A stretch of 64,000 nt of DNA from Streptomyces sp. QL37 (GCF_002941025.1 NZ_PTJS01000001.1:6019472-6083471), one strand, 5' to 3'. Positions 37,432 to 46,740 are shown, counted from the first letter of the stretch. The notes: generated from the sequence alone by a model not told the origin. Numbers and translations: made by a program.

Positions 37432-38343
37432 CTACAGCCAGGCCGCGAACTCCAGTGACATCTCGCCGTCCTGCGTGCGCCCCGCAGCCAGCGCCCGCGT
37501 GCCGGATTCGACGGCACGGAACAGCGTCCAGCCGCGGAGCCGTACCTGGTCGACCTCCAGTGACTCGGCGAGCTTCTTGACCCTGCGGCGGGCCGTCACG
37601 GCACCGCCGGGCGACGCGATCAGATCCTCGACCCGGTCACGTACGAGCCGCGCCAGGTCGTACGCACGCTCCCCGGTCAGCGGCTCGGGGCCGACCGCCA
37701 GCCACGGGGCACGCTCACCGGCCAGGACCTTGCTCTGTCGGAAGTTGCCGTGCAGCAGGAAGGCCTCGGGGGAGTCCTGGACCAGCTCCTCGCGGGCCGC
37801 GAGGGCCGCGGAGACCAGCGGTTCGAGCGCGGGGTCCTGCGCGGCGGCGGCCCGCATGGGACCCGCCTGCCGGGCCGTGCGCTCCTCGACGGTCTCGAAG
37901 GCGTGGCCGGCCGGCGGCTCGACCCACAGCCGACGCACCGTGCCCGCGGCCTCCAGCAGCGCCTTCGCCTCGGGAAGCGAGCGCAGCGACACCTCGTGGT
38001 GCAGCCGTTCCAGCAGGAGGGCGTCCTCCGGCCCGGCGTCCGGAGCCGCCAGGAGCTCGACGGCCCCCCAGCCCTTCCAGTGCGCCAGAGCGGCCCTCTC
38101 CAGCGCGGGAGCGGCCCCGGGAGGCGCGATCTTCAGCACGGCCGACGCGCCGTCGCCCCGGTGCACCAGGAGGACGAGACCGCTCCGCCCGCCGGGGGCG
38201 CAGACCCGGTCCAGGGAGACCGAGTGCGCGGACAGCGCGTCGTCGGTGAGTGCGGGGAGCCGCCCGAGCCACTCGGCGGCGGCCGCGTCCCCGTACGCCT
38301 CGCCGAGCGCTCGCACCAGACGCTGCGGCGGTTCGAAACCCAT
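37432..38343 (-). CDS. Aminoglycoside-phosphotransferase-like pseudokinase
   Basis: 303 residues resembling streptomycin 6-kinase-type APH proteins: VSLDRVCAPGGRSGLVLLVH, ASAVLKIAPPG (lysine strand), DALLLERL hinge and AYDLARLVRDRVEDL. The catalytic motif HGDxxxxN is replaced by H198-G-N200-F-R-Q-S-K205, so the catalytic Asp is Asn and the Mg-binding Asn is Lys. The second Mg ligand, normally in IDPKP, is VG218PEP. Three key residues are therefore lost, and kinase activity is unlikely. It may bind nucleotide or a sugar as a regulator. The start is the ATG at 38343. The two following minus-strand genes are upstream in the same direction. Confidence 0.82.
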   Translation of the reverse strand: MGFEPPQRLVRALGEAYGDAAAAEWLGRLPALTDDALSAHSVSLDRVCAPGGRSGLVLLVHRGDGASAVLKIAPPGAAPALERAALAHWKGWGAVELLAAPDAGPEDALLLERLHHEVSLRSLPEAKALLEAAGTVRRLWVEPPAGHAFETVEERTARQAGPMRAAAAQDPALEPLVSAALAAREELVQDSPEAFLLHGNFRQSKVLAGERAPWLAVGPEPLTGERAYDLARLVRDRVEDLIASPGGAVTARRRVKKLAESLEVDQVRLRGWTLFRAVESGTRALAAGRTQDGEMSLEFAAWL

Positions 38344-38401
38344 ACGTGCCTTGTTCCCTTTCAGAGTGTGCTCAGTGCTCGGTGCGGCGCGGTGCTCGGG
38401 C

Positions 38402-38905
38402 TCAGTGCGTGACACCCGTGGCCCCCGCCTCCGCCGTGTTCTCCGGCGGGGCGGCCTTCTCGGTGAGCCCAGGAAAGGCTACGCCGGTGCCGCGCCAGCG
38501 CACCGCACGCACCGCGGCCTCCCGGAGCGCGACCGCCGCGTCCTGCCGCAGCGGCCCCCGGGCAGCCCGTACGAGATCGGAGTACACGCCCGCGACCCGG
38601 TCCTCCAGCACGGCGGCGAGCCGAGTCGCGGTCGAGGGGTCCCGCACCGCGAAGGGCAGCGCGTAGGCCGCGTGCGCCGCCACGGGTGTACCGCCGAGGT
38701 CGCGCACCGTGCGGGTGAGCGCGTCCCGCCGGGCCCGGTGGGCGTCGCCGGCCGCCGTCGCGTCGACGCGGCGCCCGCCCTCCAGCCGGCCGCCCAGCGC
38801 CCCGTATCCGTACACGGCGGCGTGCTCGGCGGCGAGTGCGGCCTGGGCGGCACGCAGCGCGCCCTCCGTGTCGTCCGTTCCGGCCTCCTGTGTCATGCCG
38901 TTCAT
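38402..38905 (-). CDS. DUF4439-type ferritin-like protein
   Basis: 167 residues, almost all alpha-helical: ALRAAQAALAAEHAAVYGYG, AHRARRDALTRTVRDLGG and TRLAAVLEDRVAGVYSDLVR form a four-helix bundle with an E-x-x-H-like pair (AAEHAAVYGYG). The DUF4439 family is ferritin-like, but iron binding is unproven. The ATG at 38905 overlaps the stop of the upstream lipoprotein gene by 4 bases, so the two are translated together and probably work together. Confidence 0.8.
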   Translation of the reverse strand: MNGMTQEAGTDDTEGALRAAQAALAAEHAAVYGYGALGGRLEGGRRVDATAAGDAHRARRDALTRTVRDLGGTPVAAHAAYALPFAVRDPSTATRLAAVLEDRVAGVYSDLVRAARGPLRQDAAVALREAAVRAVRWRGTGVAFPGLTEKAAPPENTAEAGATGVTH

Positions 38906-39426
38906 GCAGGGGGCTCCTTGGCCAGTTCGGTCAGCAGATACGCGTGGGCCGCGCCTGCCGCGGCGATCGAGGCCAGCAGTCTGGCCAGTTCCGGTCCCGC
39001 GGTCAGCAGGGCCGCGGCGCGGCTGTCGGCCACCCTGCGCTCCTCGCCCGCCAGCTCCCTCAGGGCCGCCCGCGCGTCCGTGGGGGCCGCGGGCGGGGCG
39101 GGGGCGGGGGAGCCGCTCGCGGCCTTCGGCGGCCCGCCCAGGGCCGCGAGATGCTCCCGTACCGCGGCTCCCATCGGCGCGAGCCCGGGTGCCGTCACCG
39201 GGTGGGCTGCCGCGAGCTGTTCGTAACGGGAGAGCAGGGAGGCGCTGTCACGGGCCGCCGCCGCGCGCAGCGCCGTGCCCGCGCGGAGCGAGGCGGTCCC
39301 GGCGTCCGCGCCGCCGGAGGCACTCCGTGAGTCCGCCCCGTCCCCGCAGCCTGTCAGCACCGCACCCAGGGCCAAGGCTCCCGTAGCGGTGAGCGCACTC
39401 CTGCGCGTCGTCCCCGTGCGGTGCAC
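38902..39426 (-). CDS. Tat-type lipoprotein, ferritin-like helical domain
   Basis: 174 residues starting at GTG 39426 after AAGGAG. The signal RTGTTRRSALTATGALALG has a twin arginine and is followed by lipobox LTGC. The mature protein is Ala-rich and helical (SLRAGTALRAAAARDSASLL, ARAALRELAGEERRVADSRA, LLASIAAAGAAHAYLLTELA), much like a second DUF4439-type bundle. Together with the overlapping gene it forms a cytosolic/surface pair of related helical proteins conserved next to rimP-nusA. The role is unknown. Confidence 0.78.
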   Translation of the reverse strand: MHRTGTTRRSALTATGALALGAVLTGCGDGADSRSASGGADAGTASLRAGTALRAAAARDSASLLSRYEQLAAAHPVTAPGLAPMGAAVREHLAALGGPPKAASGSPAPAPPAAPTDARAALRELAGEERRVADSRAAALLTAGPELARLLASIAAAGAAHAYLLTELAKEPPA

Positions 39427-39597
39427 TTGTCTCCTTCAGCCTGGTTTTTGACAGTTTCTGACCTGAAGTGATCACCGGACGTGAGCGTACCCGCGGCCGG
39501 ACGGGAGGGGGACGGCAACACCCCTGCGGACCGGATACCCTTTGACCTGACACGCGACGATCCCCACAACAGCACACGCGGCCGAGGAGTCACCCGG

Positions 39598-40095
39598 ATG
39601 AGCACCACCCAGAGCGACAGGCTGCGCGAACTGCTGGAGCCGCTCGTCAGCGCCAAGGAGCTGGACCTCGAGGAGATCGAGGTGTCCCAGGCGGGACGCC
39701 GCCGGGTGCTGCGGGTCATCGTGGATTCCGAGGACGGCGTGGAGCTCGACACCTGCGCGGAACTCAGCCGCGGCATCTCCCAGAAGCTGGACGAGACCGA
39801 CGCCATGGGTGAGGGCGAGTACGTCCTCGAGGTGAGCTCTCCGGGCGCCGACCGCCCGTTGACCGAGCACCGCCACTACGTACGCGCCACCGGCCGGCTG
39901 GCCAGGCTCACCCTGAGTGAGGGCGGCGAGCTGGTGGCCCGCATCCTCGGGGTGGACGACGAGGGACTCGATCTGGAAGTACCGGGCGTCAAGGGCCGCA
40001 AGCCCACGTCGCGCCGTGTCACCTTCGACGAGATCGCCAAGGCGCGCGTGGAGATCGAATTCAACCGCAAGGACAAGAAGGAAGAGGAGGCGTAG
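39598..40095 (+). CDS. rimP: Ribosome maturation factor RimP
   Basis: 165 residues. It assists 30S subunit maturation. The N-terminal domain ([55 protein letters not shown]) and the Sm-like C-terminal domain are complete, ending in a lysine-rich tail. The ATG at 39598 follows CGAGGAGT. It is the first gene of the rimP-nusA-ylxR-infB operon; the nusA start is 2 bases after its stop. Confidence 0.95.
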   Translation: MSTTQSDRLRELLEPLVSAKELDLEEIEVSQAGRRRVLRVIVDSEDGVELDTCAELSRGISQKLDETDAMGEGEYVLEVSSPGADRPLTEHRHYVRATGRLARLTLSEGGELVARILGVDDEGLDLEVPGVKGRKPTSRRVTFDEIAKARVEIEFNRKDKKEEEA

Positions 40096-40097
40096 CC

Positions 40098-41138
40098 GTG
40101 GACATCGATGTGAAGCTTCTGAAGGGCTTGGCGCAGGACAAGGAGATCCCCTTCGACGTGCTCGTCGGGGCGATCGAGTCGGCCCTCCTCATCGCGTACC
40201 ACCGCACCGACGGCAGTCACCGCCGTGCGCGCGTCGAGCTGGACGCCGGCGGCCACGTCACGGTGTGGGCGAAGGACGACCCGGCCGAGCTCGAGGAGGG
40301 CCAGGAGCCCAAGGAGTTCGACGACACGCCGTCCGGTTTCGGCCGCATCGCCGCGACCACCGCCAAGCAGGTCATCCTGCAGCGGCTGCGCGACGCCGAG
40401 GACGACAGGACGTTCGGGGAGTACGCGGGCCACGAGGGCGACGTCGTCACGGGCCTGGTCCAGCAGGGCAAGGACCCGAAGAACGTCCTGGTCGACATCG
40501 GCAAGCTGGAAGCGATCCTGCCGGTGCAGGAGCAGGTCCCGGGCGAGGAGTACACCCACGGCCTGCGGCTGCGTACGTACGTCGTCCGGGTGGCCAAGGG
40601 TGTGCGCGGCCCGTCCGTGACGCTCTCGCGCACTCACCCGAACCTGGTGAAGAAGCTCTTCGCCCTGGAGGTTCCGGAGATCGCGGACGGGTCGGTCGTC
40701 ATCGAGGCCATCGCCCGCGAGGCGGGGCACCGCACCAAGATCGCCGTACGCTCCACCCGGGCCGGCCTCAACCCGAAGGGTGCCTGCATCGGCCCGATGG
40801 GCAGCCGTGTGCGCAACGTCATGGCCGAGCTGCACGGCGAGAAGATCGACATCGTGGACTGGTCGGACGACCCCGCCGAGATGGTCGCCAACGCGCTGTC
40901 ACCCGCACGGGTGAGCGAGGTCGAGGTCGTGGACCTCGGGACGCGCTCCGCCCGGGTGACCGTGCCGGACTACCAGCTGTCGCTGGCGATCGGCAAGGAG
41001 GGGCAGAACGCCCGTCTGGCCGCCCGTCTCACCGGCTGGCGCATCGACATCCGTCCGGACACCGAGACCGACGAGGAGCGCGACGTGGCCGACCGTGAGC
41101 GCGCCGAGCGCGCCCGGGAGCGTTCCGAGCGGGGCTGA
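40098..41138 (+). CDS. nusA: Transcription termination/antitermination factor NusA
   Basis: 346 residues. Domains in order are an N-terminal RNA polymerase-binding domain, S1 ([23 protein letters not shown]), KH1 and KH2 ([37 protein letters not shown]). The C-terminal acidic repeats of E. coli NusA are absent, as usual in actinobacteria. It starts at GTG 40098 directly after the rimP stop. Confidence 0.96.
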   Translation: MDIDVKLLKGLAQDKEIPFDVLVGAIESALLIAYHRTDGSHRRARVELDAGGHVTVWAKDDPAELEEGQEPKEFDDTPSGFGRIAATTAKQVILQRLRDAEDDRTFGEYAGHEGDVVTGLVQQGKDPKNVLVDIGKLEAILPVQEQVPGEEYTHGLRLRTYVVRVAKGVRGPSVTLSRTHPNLVKKLFALEVPEIADGSVVIEAIAREAGHRTKIAVRSTRAGLNPKGACIGPMGSRVRNVMAELHGEKIDIVDWSDDPAEMVANALSPARVSEVEVVDLGTRSARVTVPDYQLSLAIGKEGQNARLAARLTGWRIDIRPDTETDEERDVADRERAERARERSERG

Positions 41139-41156
41139 CCCCCGAACCCGTGCCGC

Positions 41157-41176
41157 GGGCCCGCCCGGGCGGGCCC
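41157..41176. repeat. 20-bp perfect palindrome between nusA and ylxR
   Basis: Ten-base arms (GGGCCCGCCC and its complement) sit 18 bases after the nusA stop. It may act as an attenuator or mRNA processing stem within the operon; with no loop it would extrude only with an internal 4-base bubble. Confidence 0.5.
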
Positions 41177-41311
41177 CGGAGCGGGCCCGGACCAGCCTCC
41201 GGCCGGTCTCCGAAGGAATAGATCGAGGCGCCATGCCGCTGAGATCACGACAACATCCGTTCGATTCTTGCCCCCAAGGGGTGAGGTCGGTGCGGGGAGG
41301 TAGACTTAGAC

Positions 41312-41590
41312 GTGTCTGGCCGGACGCACGCCCGCGCTTGCCCCGAGCGAACCTGTGTGGGATGCCGGGAGCGAGCGGCCAAGAGCGAGCTGCTGCGCAT
41401 CGTGGTGGACGAGGGAGAAGTCGTCCCTGATCCACGCGGTACGCTGCCCGGCCGGGGTGCGTATGTGCACCCCGCCTCTGTCTGTCTCGACCTGGCGGTC
41501 CGCCGCCGGGCATTCCCCCGGGCCTTCAAGGCCAAGGGGCCGTTCGACTCCGCGGCATTGCAGCGGTTCGTCGAGCGGGTGACACCGTAA
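41312..41590 (+). CDS. YlxR family (DUF448) RNA-binding protein
   Basis: 92 residues. The family signature [19 protein letters not shown] is at the N-terminus, followed by [20 protein letters not shown] and [10 protein letters not shown]. YlxR is a small basic protein found between nusA and infB in many bacteria and is proposed to bind RNA or modulate RNase P. It starts at GTG 41312 with GGAGG 11 bases upstream. Confidence 0.92.
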   Translation: MSGRTHARACPERTCVGCRERAAKSELLRIVVDEGEVVPDPRGTLPGRGAYVHPASVCLDLAVRRRAFPRAFKAKGPFDSAALQRFVERVTP

Positions 41591-41601
41591 GAAAGTGAAC
41601 G

Positions 41602-41617
41602 GCACGGGTCCCCGTGC
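41602..41617 (+). promoter_or_regulatory. Short hairpin after ylxR
   Basis: GCACGGG (41602-41608) and CCCGTGC (41611-41617) form a 7-bp stem 11 bases after the ylxR stop. It is too short to be sure of, but it opens the infB leader and may be part of its folded structure. Confidence 0.4.
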
Positions 41618-41655
41618 GGTCAGGTACCTCGCGAGTTGGAAGTAGGTCGAGATTG

Positions 41656-41700
41656 CGATGAGCACTCGATGAGTACGCGATGAGTACGCCCATGAAGTAG
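41656..41700 (+). promoter_or_regulatory. Three 11-bp tandem repeats forming overlapping micro-ORFs in the infB leader
   Basis: Units CGATGAGCACT (41656-41666), CGATGAGTACG (41667-41677) and CGATGAGTACG (41678-41688) are adjacent. They create three minimal reading frames: 41658-41672 (MSTR, stop), 41669-41683 (MSTR, stop) and 41680-41700 (MSTPMK, stop). Each start overlaps the previous stop as ATGA, giving a translationally coupled chain 38 bases before infB. A weak AG-rich stretch (GGAAGTAGGTCGAG) lies upstream of the first. A role in regulating IF2 synthesis by initiation efficiency is inference. Confidence 0.6.
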
Positions 41701-41704
41701 CGAC

Positions 41705-41725
41705 GGTCCGGCGGTAACCCGGACC
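41705..41725 (+). promoter_or_regulatory. Hairpin immediately upstream of the infB ribosome binding site
   Basis: GGTCCGG (41705-41711) pairs with CCGGACC (41719-41725) around a 7-base loop. It is followed by TAAAAGGAGCGAAGTG, which contains the ribosome binding site and GTG start of infB. It separates the micro-ORF chain from the start and may shape access of ribosomes. Confidence 0.55.
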
Positions 41726-41738
41726 TAAAAGGAGCGAA

Positions 41739-44700
41739 GTGGCTAAGGTCCGGGTATACGAACTCGCCAAGGAGTTCGGGGTTGAGAGCAAGGTCGTCAT
41801 GGCCAAGCTCCAAGAACTCGGTGAATTCGTCCGTTCGGCGTCCTCGACGATCGAGGCGCCGGTCGTACGCAAGTTGACTGACGCACTGCAGGGTCCCGGT
41901 GGCAACGCCGGCAAGTCCGCTGCAAAGCCTGGCGCGCCCCGCAAGGCCGCCCCCTCGAAGCCCGCAGCGCCCTCCCCGGCCGCTGCGGCACGTCCCGCTG
42001 CCCCGAAGCCCGGCGCCCCGGCCCCCAAGCCGGCCGCCGCGGAGACTCCGGCGAGCAGCACCCCCGCGGCGCCCTCCGCGCCGTCCGCGGGGCCCCGTCC
42101 GGGTCCCAAGCCCGCGCCGAAGCCCGCCCCGGTCACCCCGGTGCCCGCCGCGGAGTTCTCGGCACCGGCACCGGCCCAGCAGCCGGCCGCGCCGCAGCAG
42201 GCCCCGCGTCCCGCGGGTGCCACCCCCGGTCCCCGTCCCGCCCGTCCGGCTCCGGCCGGTGGTCAGCGTGACGGTGGCCGCGACGGTGGTCAGCGTGACG
42301 GCGGCCGTGGTGGCGAGCGTGGCGGCGACCGCCCCGCGCGTCCCGCAGGCCAGGGCGCCCCGCGCCCCGGCGGCGCCCGTCCGGCGGGTCCCCGTCCGGG
42401 CAACAACCCCTTCACCTCCGGCGGTTCCACCGGCATGGCGCGCCCCCAGGCGCCCCGTCCCGGCGGTGCCCCGCGCCCCGGCGGCGGTCAGGAGCGCCCC
42501 GGCGCCCCGCGCCCCCAGGGTGGTCCCGGCGGCGCCCCGCGCCCCCAGGGCCAGGGTGGCGCACGTCCCTCCCCGGGCGGCATGCCCCGTCCGCAGGCTC
42601 CCCGTCCGGGCGGTGCCCCCTCGGGTAACCGTCCGAACCCCGGCATGATGCCGCAGCGTCCCGCTGCGGGCCCGCGTCCCGGCGGTGGCCCCGGCGGCGG
42701 CCGTGGTCCCGGTGGCGGCGGCGGTCGCCCGGGTGGCGGCGGCGGTCGTCCCGGTGGCGGCGGCTTCGCAGGCCGTCCGGCCGGTCCCGGTGGTGGCGGC
42801 GGCGGCTTCGCCGGCCGTCCCGGCGGTCCCGGTGGTGGCGGCGCGGGCCGTCCCGGTGGTGGCGGCGGCTTCGGCGGTCGTCCCGGCTTCGGTGGACGTC
42901 CCGGCGGCCCGGGTGCCCGTGGTGGCACACAGGGTGCGTTCGGCCGTCCCGGCGGTCCCGCGCGTCGTGGCCGCAAGTCGAAGCGTCAGAGGCGCCAGGA
43001 GTACGAGGCCATGCAGGCCCCGTCGGTGGGCGGCGTCATGCTGCCTCGCGGCAACGGGCAGGCTGTCCGGCTGTCGCGCGGCGCGTCCCTGACCGACTTC
43101 GCGGAGAAGATCAACGCCAACCCGGCGTCGCTCGTCGCCGTGATGATGAACCTCGGCGAGATGGTCACCGCCACGCAGTCCGTCTCCGACGAGACGCTGA
43201 GGCTCCTCGCGGACGAGATGAACTACGTCCTCGAGATCGTCAGCCCGGAGGAGGAGGACCGCGAGCTGCTCGAGTCCTTCGACATCGAGTTCGGCGAGGA
43301 CGAGGGCGGCGAAGAGGCCCTGGTCTCCCGCCCGCCGGTCGTGACCGTCATGGGTCACGTCGACCACGGTAAGACCCGGCTGCTGGACGCGATCCGCAAG
43401 ACGAACGTCGTCGCGGGCGAGGCCGGCGGTATCACGCAGCACATCGGTGCGTACCAGGTCTCCTCCGAGGTCAACGGCGAGGACCGCCGTATCACCTTCA
43501 TCGACACCCCGGGTCACGAGGCGTTCACCGCCATGCGTGCACGTGGTGCGAAGTCGACCGACATCGCGATCCTCGTGGTGGCGGCCAACGACGGTGTGAT
43601 GCCCCAGACGATCGAGGCGCTGAACCACGCCAAGGCGGCCGAGGTGCCGATCGTGGTCGCGGTCAACAAGATCGACGTCGAGGGTGCCGACCCGACCAAG
43701 GTGCGCGGTCAGCTCACCGAGTTCGGTCTGGTGGCCGAGGAGTACGGCGGCGACACGATGTTCGTCGACATCTCCGCCAAGCAGAGCCTCAACATCGAGG
43801 CACTGCTGGAGGCCGTCGTCCTCACCGCCGACGCCTCGCTCGACCTGCGGGCCAACCCGGAGCAGGACGCGCAGGGTATTGCGATCGAGTCCCACCTCGA
43901 CCGCGGCCGCGGTGCCGTCTCGACCGTCCTCGTCCAGCGCGGAACGCTGCGCATCGGCGACACGATGGTCGTCGGCGACGCGTACGGCCGTGTCCGGGCG
44001 ATGCTCGACGACAACGGCAACAACGTCCAGGAAGCGGGTCCCTCGACCCCCGTCCTGGTCCTGGGTCTCACCAACGTCCCGGGTGCCGGCGACAACTTCC
44101 TGGTCGTCGACGAGGACCGCACGGCGCGTCAGATCGCCGAGAAGCGGGCCGCCCGCGAGCGCAACGCCAACTTCGCCCGCAAGGGTGTCCGGTTCTCCCT
44201 GGAGAACCTGGACGAGGCGCTCAAGGCCGGTCTGGTCCAGGAGCTCAACCTCATCATCAAGGGCGACGCGTCCGGTTCGGTGGAGGCTCTCGAGTCCTCG
44301 CTGCTCCAGCTCGACGTCGGTGAAGAGGTCGACATCCGGGTCCTGCACCGCGGTGTGGGTGCGGTCACCGAGTCGGACATCAACCTGGCGACCGGCTCCG
44401 ACGCCATCGTGATCGGCTTCAACGTGCGCGCCGCAGGGCGTGCCGAGCAGATGGCCGAGCGCGAGGGCGTGGACGTCCGGTACTACTCGGTCATCTACCA
44501 GGCGATCGAAGAGATCGAAGCGGCCCTCAAGGGCATGCTCAAGCCGGAGTACGAAGAGGTCGAGCTCGGCACGGCGGAGATCCGCGAGATCTTCCGCTCG
44601 TCCAAGCTGGGCAACATCGCCGGTGTGCTGGTCCGCTCCGGCGAGGTCAAGCGCAACACCAAGGCGCGCCTGCTGCGCGATGGCAAGGTCATCGCGGAGA

Positions 44701-44852
44701 ACCTCAACATCTCCGGTCTGCGCCGCTTCAAGGACGACGTCACCGAGATCCGCGAAGGCTTCGAGGGCGGTATCAACCTCGGAAACTTCAACGACATCAA
44801 GATCGACGACGTCATCGCGACGTACGAGATGCGCGAGAAGCCGCGAGGCTGA
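41739..44852 (+). CDS. infB: Translation initiation factor IF-2
   Basis: 1037 residues, long because of a very large low-complexity Pro/Ala/Gly/Arg arm (about residues 50-410) that ends in glycine-rich GGGGR and RPGG repeats, typical of Streptomyces. IF2_N domains start at the N-terminus ([20 protein letters not shown]). The GTPase begins at G539-H-V-D-H-G-K-T546, with [12 protein letters not shown] and [12 protein letters not shown] following, then the beta-barrel and the C-terminal fMet-tRNA-binding domain. It places initiator tRNA on the 30S subunit. It starts at GTG 41739. Confidence 0.97.
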   Translation: MAKVRVYELAKEFGVESKVVMAKLQELGEFVRSASSTIEAPVVRKLTDALQGPGGNAGKSAAKPGAPRKAAPSKPAAPSPAAAARPAAPKPGAPAPKPAAAETPASSTPAAPSAPSAGPRPGPKPAPKPAPVTPVPAAEFSAPAPAQQPAAPQQAPRPAGATPGPRPARPAPAGGQRDGGRDGGQRDGGRGGERGGDRPARPAGQGAPRPGGARPAGPRPGNNPFTSGGSTGMARPQAPRPGGAPRPGGGQERPGAPRPQGGPGGAPRPQGQGGARPSPGGMPRPQAPRPGGAPSGNRPNPGMMPQRPAAGPRPGGGPGGGRGPGGGGGRPGGGGGRPGGGGFAGRPAGPGGGGGGFAGRPGGPGGGGAGRPGGGGGFGGRPGFGGRPGGPGARGGTQGAFGRPGGPARRGRKSKRQRRQEYEAMQAPSVGGVMLPRGNGQAVRLSRGASLTDFAEKINANPASLVAVMMNLGEMVTATQSVSDETLRLLADEMNYVLEIVSPEEEDRELLESFDIEFGEDEGGEEALVSRPPVVTVMGHVDHGKTRLLDAIRKTNVVAGEAGGITQHIGAYQVSSEVNGEDRRITFIDTPGHEAFTAMRARGAKSTDIAILVVAANDGVMPQTIEALNHAKAAEVPIVVAVNKIDVEGADPTKVRGQLTEFGLVAEEYGGDTMFVDISAKQSLNIEALLEAVVLTADASLDLRANPEQDAQGIAIESHLDRGRGAVSTVLVQRGTLRIGDTMVVGDAYGRVRAMLDDNGNNVQEAGPSTPVLVLGLTNVPGAGDNFLVVDEDRTARQIAEKRAARERNANFARKGVRFSLENLDEALKAGLVQELNLIIKGDASGSVEALESSLLQLDVGEEVDIRVLHRGVGAVTESDINLATGSDAIVIGFNVRAAGRAEQMAEREGVDVRYYSVIYQAIEEIEAALKGMLKPEYEEVELGTAEIREIFRSSKLGNIAGVLVRSGEVKRNTKARLLRDGKVIAENLNISGLRRFKDDVTEIREGFEGGINLGNFNDIKIDDVIATYEMREKPRG

Positions 44853-44898
44853 TCAACGGGGAACCCCGGGGGGCGACCCCCGGGCTCTCCTGCACGGT

Positions 44899-44939
44899 CG
44901 GGGCCGGTCGACGGGTCGTATTTCCGTCGATCGGCCCCG
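44899..44939 (+). terminator. Hairpin after infB (terminator or attenuator)
   Basis: A 16-base arm at 44899-44914 pairs with 44924-44939 with a single G-T wobble; the loop is GTCGTATTT. It lies 47 bases after the infB stop and before the DUF503-rbfA-truB genes, so it may reduce read-through in the operon. Confidence 0.65.
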
Positions 44940-44957
44940 GCCGTTCCGTGTACGGTT

Positions 44958-45045
44958 CGGATGTCCCGCCGGGTGAAGGCGGGGCGTGGCTGTGCCAGTC
45001 CGGGGGACGACCCCGGGCCCCGAACCCGAACCGGCGGGACATCCG
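44958..45045 (+). promoter_or_regulatory. Structured 88-nt element upstream of the DUF503 gene
   Basis: A perfect 15-bp closing stem (CGGATGTCCCGCCGG at 44958-44972 with 45031-45045) encloses 58 bases that contain another hairpin (CCGGGG/CCCCGG at 45000-45016). The right arm ends 7 bases before the ATG at 45053, and the only purine-rich ribosome binding candidate, GGCGGGA, lies inside that arm. The fold would therefore hide the binding site. It could be a cis-regulatory RNA or a protein-binding cruciform. Confidence 0.55.
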
Positions 45046-45052
45046 GACATAC

Positions 45053-45349
45053 ATGTATGTGGGGACACTGTCCTTCGATCTGCTCCTCGGCGACGTACGG
45101 TCGTTGAAGGAGAAGCGCTCCATCGTCCGGCCGATCGTCGCCGAGATCCACCGCAAGTTCGGGGTGAGCGTCGCGGAGACGGGAGGCCAGGACCTCTACC
45201 GCAGGGCCCACATCGGTCTTGCCGTGGTCTCCGGGGACACCGGGCACCTCACAGACGTACTCGACCGGTGCGAGCGCATGGTCGCCGGCCGGCCGGAGGT
45301 GGAGCTGCTGTCCGTACGACGGCGGCTGCACAACGACGAAGAAGACTGA
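45053..45349 (+). CDS. DUF503 (YlxP-like) protein
   Basis: 98 residues: MYVGTLSFDLLLGDVRSLKE, KRSIVRPIVAEIHRKFGVSV, AHIGLAVVSGDTGHL and VELLSVRRRLHNDEED are the DUF503/YlxP signature. The family sits beside rbfA and infB in many Gram-positive bacteria and is thought to act in ribosome assembly. No good ribosome binding site is free of the structured leader. rbfA follows after 25 bases. Confidence 0.92.
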   Translation: MYVGTLSFDLLLGDVRSLKEKRSIVRPIVAEIHRKFGVSVAETGGQDLYRRAHIGLAVVSGDTGHLTDVLDRCERMVAGRPEVELLSVRRRLHNDEED

Positions 45350-45374
45350 GCACGTATCAGAAGGAGAAGGACCA

Positions 45375-45833
45375 GTGGCCGACAACGCGCGGGCAAAGAA
45401 GCTGGCGGACCTCATCCAGGTGGTGGTCGCCGAGAAACTGCAGCGCGGTATCAAGGACCCGCGTCTGGGCACGCACGTGACCATCACGGACACCCGTGTC
45501 ACCGGCGACCTGCGGGAGGCCACGGTCTTCTACACGGTCTACGGAGACGACGAGGAGCGGGCCAGCGCGGCCGCCGGCCTGGAGAGCGCCAAGGGCATCC
45601 TGCGCTCGGCGGTCGGTGCGGCGGCGGGGACGAAGTTCACCCCGACGCTGGCCTTCGTGGCGGACGCCCTGCCGGACAACGCCAAAGCGATCGAGGACCT
45701 GCTCGACCGGGCACGTGCCTCGGACGCCAAGGTGCGCGAGGCGTCCTCCGGCGCCACGTACGCCGGCGACGCGGACCCGTACCGCAAGCCGGAGGACGAG
45801 GACGAGAACGGCGAGGGCTCACCTTCCGCATGA
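45375..45833 (+). CDS. rbfA: 30S ribosome-binding factor RbfA
   Basis: 152 residues with the KH-like RbfA core (ADLIQVVVAEKLQRGIKDPR, VTITDTRVTGDLREATVFYT, TPTLAFVADALPDNAKAIED), and an acidic C-terminal tail. It acts in 16S rRNA 5' end maturation and cold adaptation. It starts at GTG 45375 after AAGGAGAAGG. The stop overlaps the truB start by 4 bases. Confidence 0.96.
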   Translation: MADNARAKKLADLIQVVVAEKLQRGIKDPRLGTHVTITDTRVTGDLREATVFYTVYGDDEERASAAAGLESAKGILRSAVGAAAGTKFTPTLAFVADALPDNAKAIEDLLDRARASDAKVREASSGATYAGDADPYRKPEDEDENGEGSPSA

Positions 45834-46726
45834 CGCAGAACAAAACGCCGGACGGACTTGTCATCGTCGACAAGCCGTCCGGCTTCACTTCGCACGACGT
45901 CGTGGCCAAGATGCGCGGCATCGCCCGGACCCGGCGGGTCGGCCACGCCGGCACGCTTGACCCGATGGCGACGGGCGTCCTCGTGCTGGGCGTCGAGAGG
46001 GCCACCAAGCTGCTCGGGCATCTCGCGCTGACCGAGAAGGAGTACCTGGGGACGATCCGCCTCGGCCAGGACACCGTCACCGACGACGCGGAGGGCGAGA
46101 TCACCTCGTCCACCGACGCCTCGGGAGTGACCCGCGAGGGCATCGACGCCGGCGTCGCCGCGCTGACCGGCGCGATCATGCAGGTGCCGTCCAAGGTCAG
46201 CGCCATCAAGATCGACGGCAAGCGGTCCTACGCCCGGGTGCGCGGCGGCGAGGAGTTCGAGATCCCGGCCCGCCCGGTGACCATCTCGTCCTTCCGGGTC
46301 TACGACGTCCGTGAGGCCGTCGCGGAGGACGGCACCCCGGTCGTCGACCTGGTCGTCTCCGTCGTGTGTTCCTCGGGCACGTACATCCGCGCCCTGGCTC
46401 GCGACCTCGGCGCCGGGCTCGGCGTGGGCGGGCACCTGACCGCGCTGCGGCGCACCCGCGTCGGACCGTACGGCCTCGACGCGGCCCGCACCCTCGACCA
46501 GCACCAGCAGGAGCTGACCGTGATGCCGGTGGCCGAGGCGGCCGCCTCGGCCTTCCCGCGCTGGGACGTGGACGAGAAGCGCGCCAAGCTGCTGCTGAAC
46601 GGCGTGCGGCTGGACATGCCGTCCTATCCGCCGGGGCCGGTCGGGGTCTTCGGGCCCGACGGGGCGTTCCTCGTGCTCGTCGAGGAGCAGAAGGGCAAGG
46701 CCAAGAGCCTCGCCGTCTTCGCCTGA
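45830..46726 (+). CDS. truB: tRNA pseudouridine(55) synthase TruB
   Basis: 298 residues. The catalytic Asp lies in GHAGTLDPMATGVLVLG, preceded by GLVIVDKPSGFTSHDVV. KVSAIKIDGKRSYARVRGGE and YIRALARDLG are further family motifs, and the C-terminal PUA-like part is present. It makes pseudouridine at position 55 of tRNAs. The start overlaps the rbfA stop (ATGA). Confidence 0.96.
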   Translation: MTQNKTPDGLVIVDKPSGFTSHDVVAKMRGIARTRRVGHAGTLDPMATGVLVLGVERATKLLGHLALTEKEYLGTIRLGQDTVTDDAEGEITSSTDASGVTREGIDAGVAALTGAIMQVPSKVSAIKIDGKRSYARVRGGEEFEIPARPVTISSFRVYDVREAVAEDGTPVVDLVVSVVCSSGTYIRALARDLGAGLGVGGHLTALRRTRVGPYGLDAARTLDQHQQELTVMPVAEAAASAFPRWDVDEKRAKLLLNGVRLDMPSYPPGPVGVFGPDGAFLVLVEEQKGKAKSLAVFA

Positions 46727-46740
46727 CGTCCGCGTCCGAC

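Noticed and set aside
42240..42960. Possible CRISPR-like or minisatellite array, and a collagen-like antisense frame
   Set aside because: The repeats are irregular Gly/Arg/Pro codons of the IF2 low-complexity arm, with no uniform repeat-spacer pattern.
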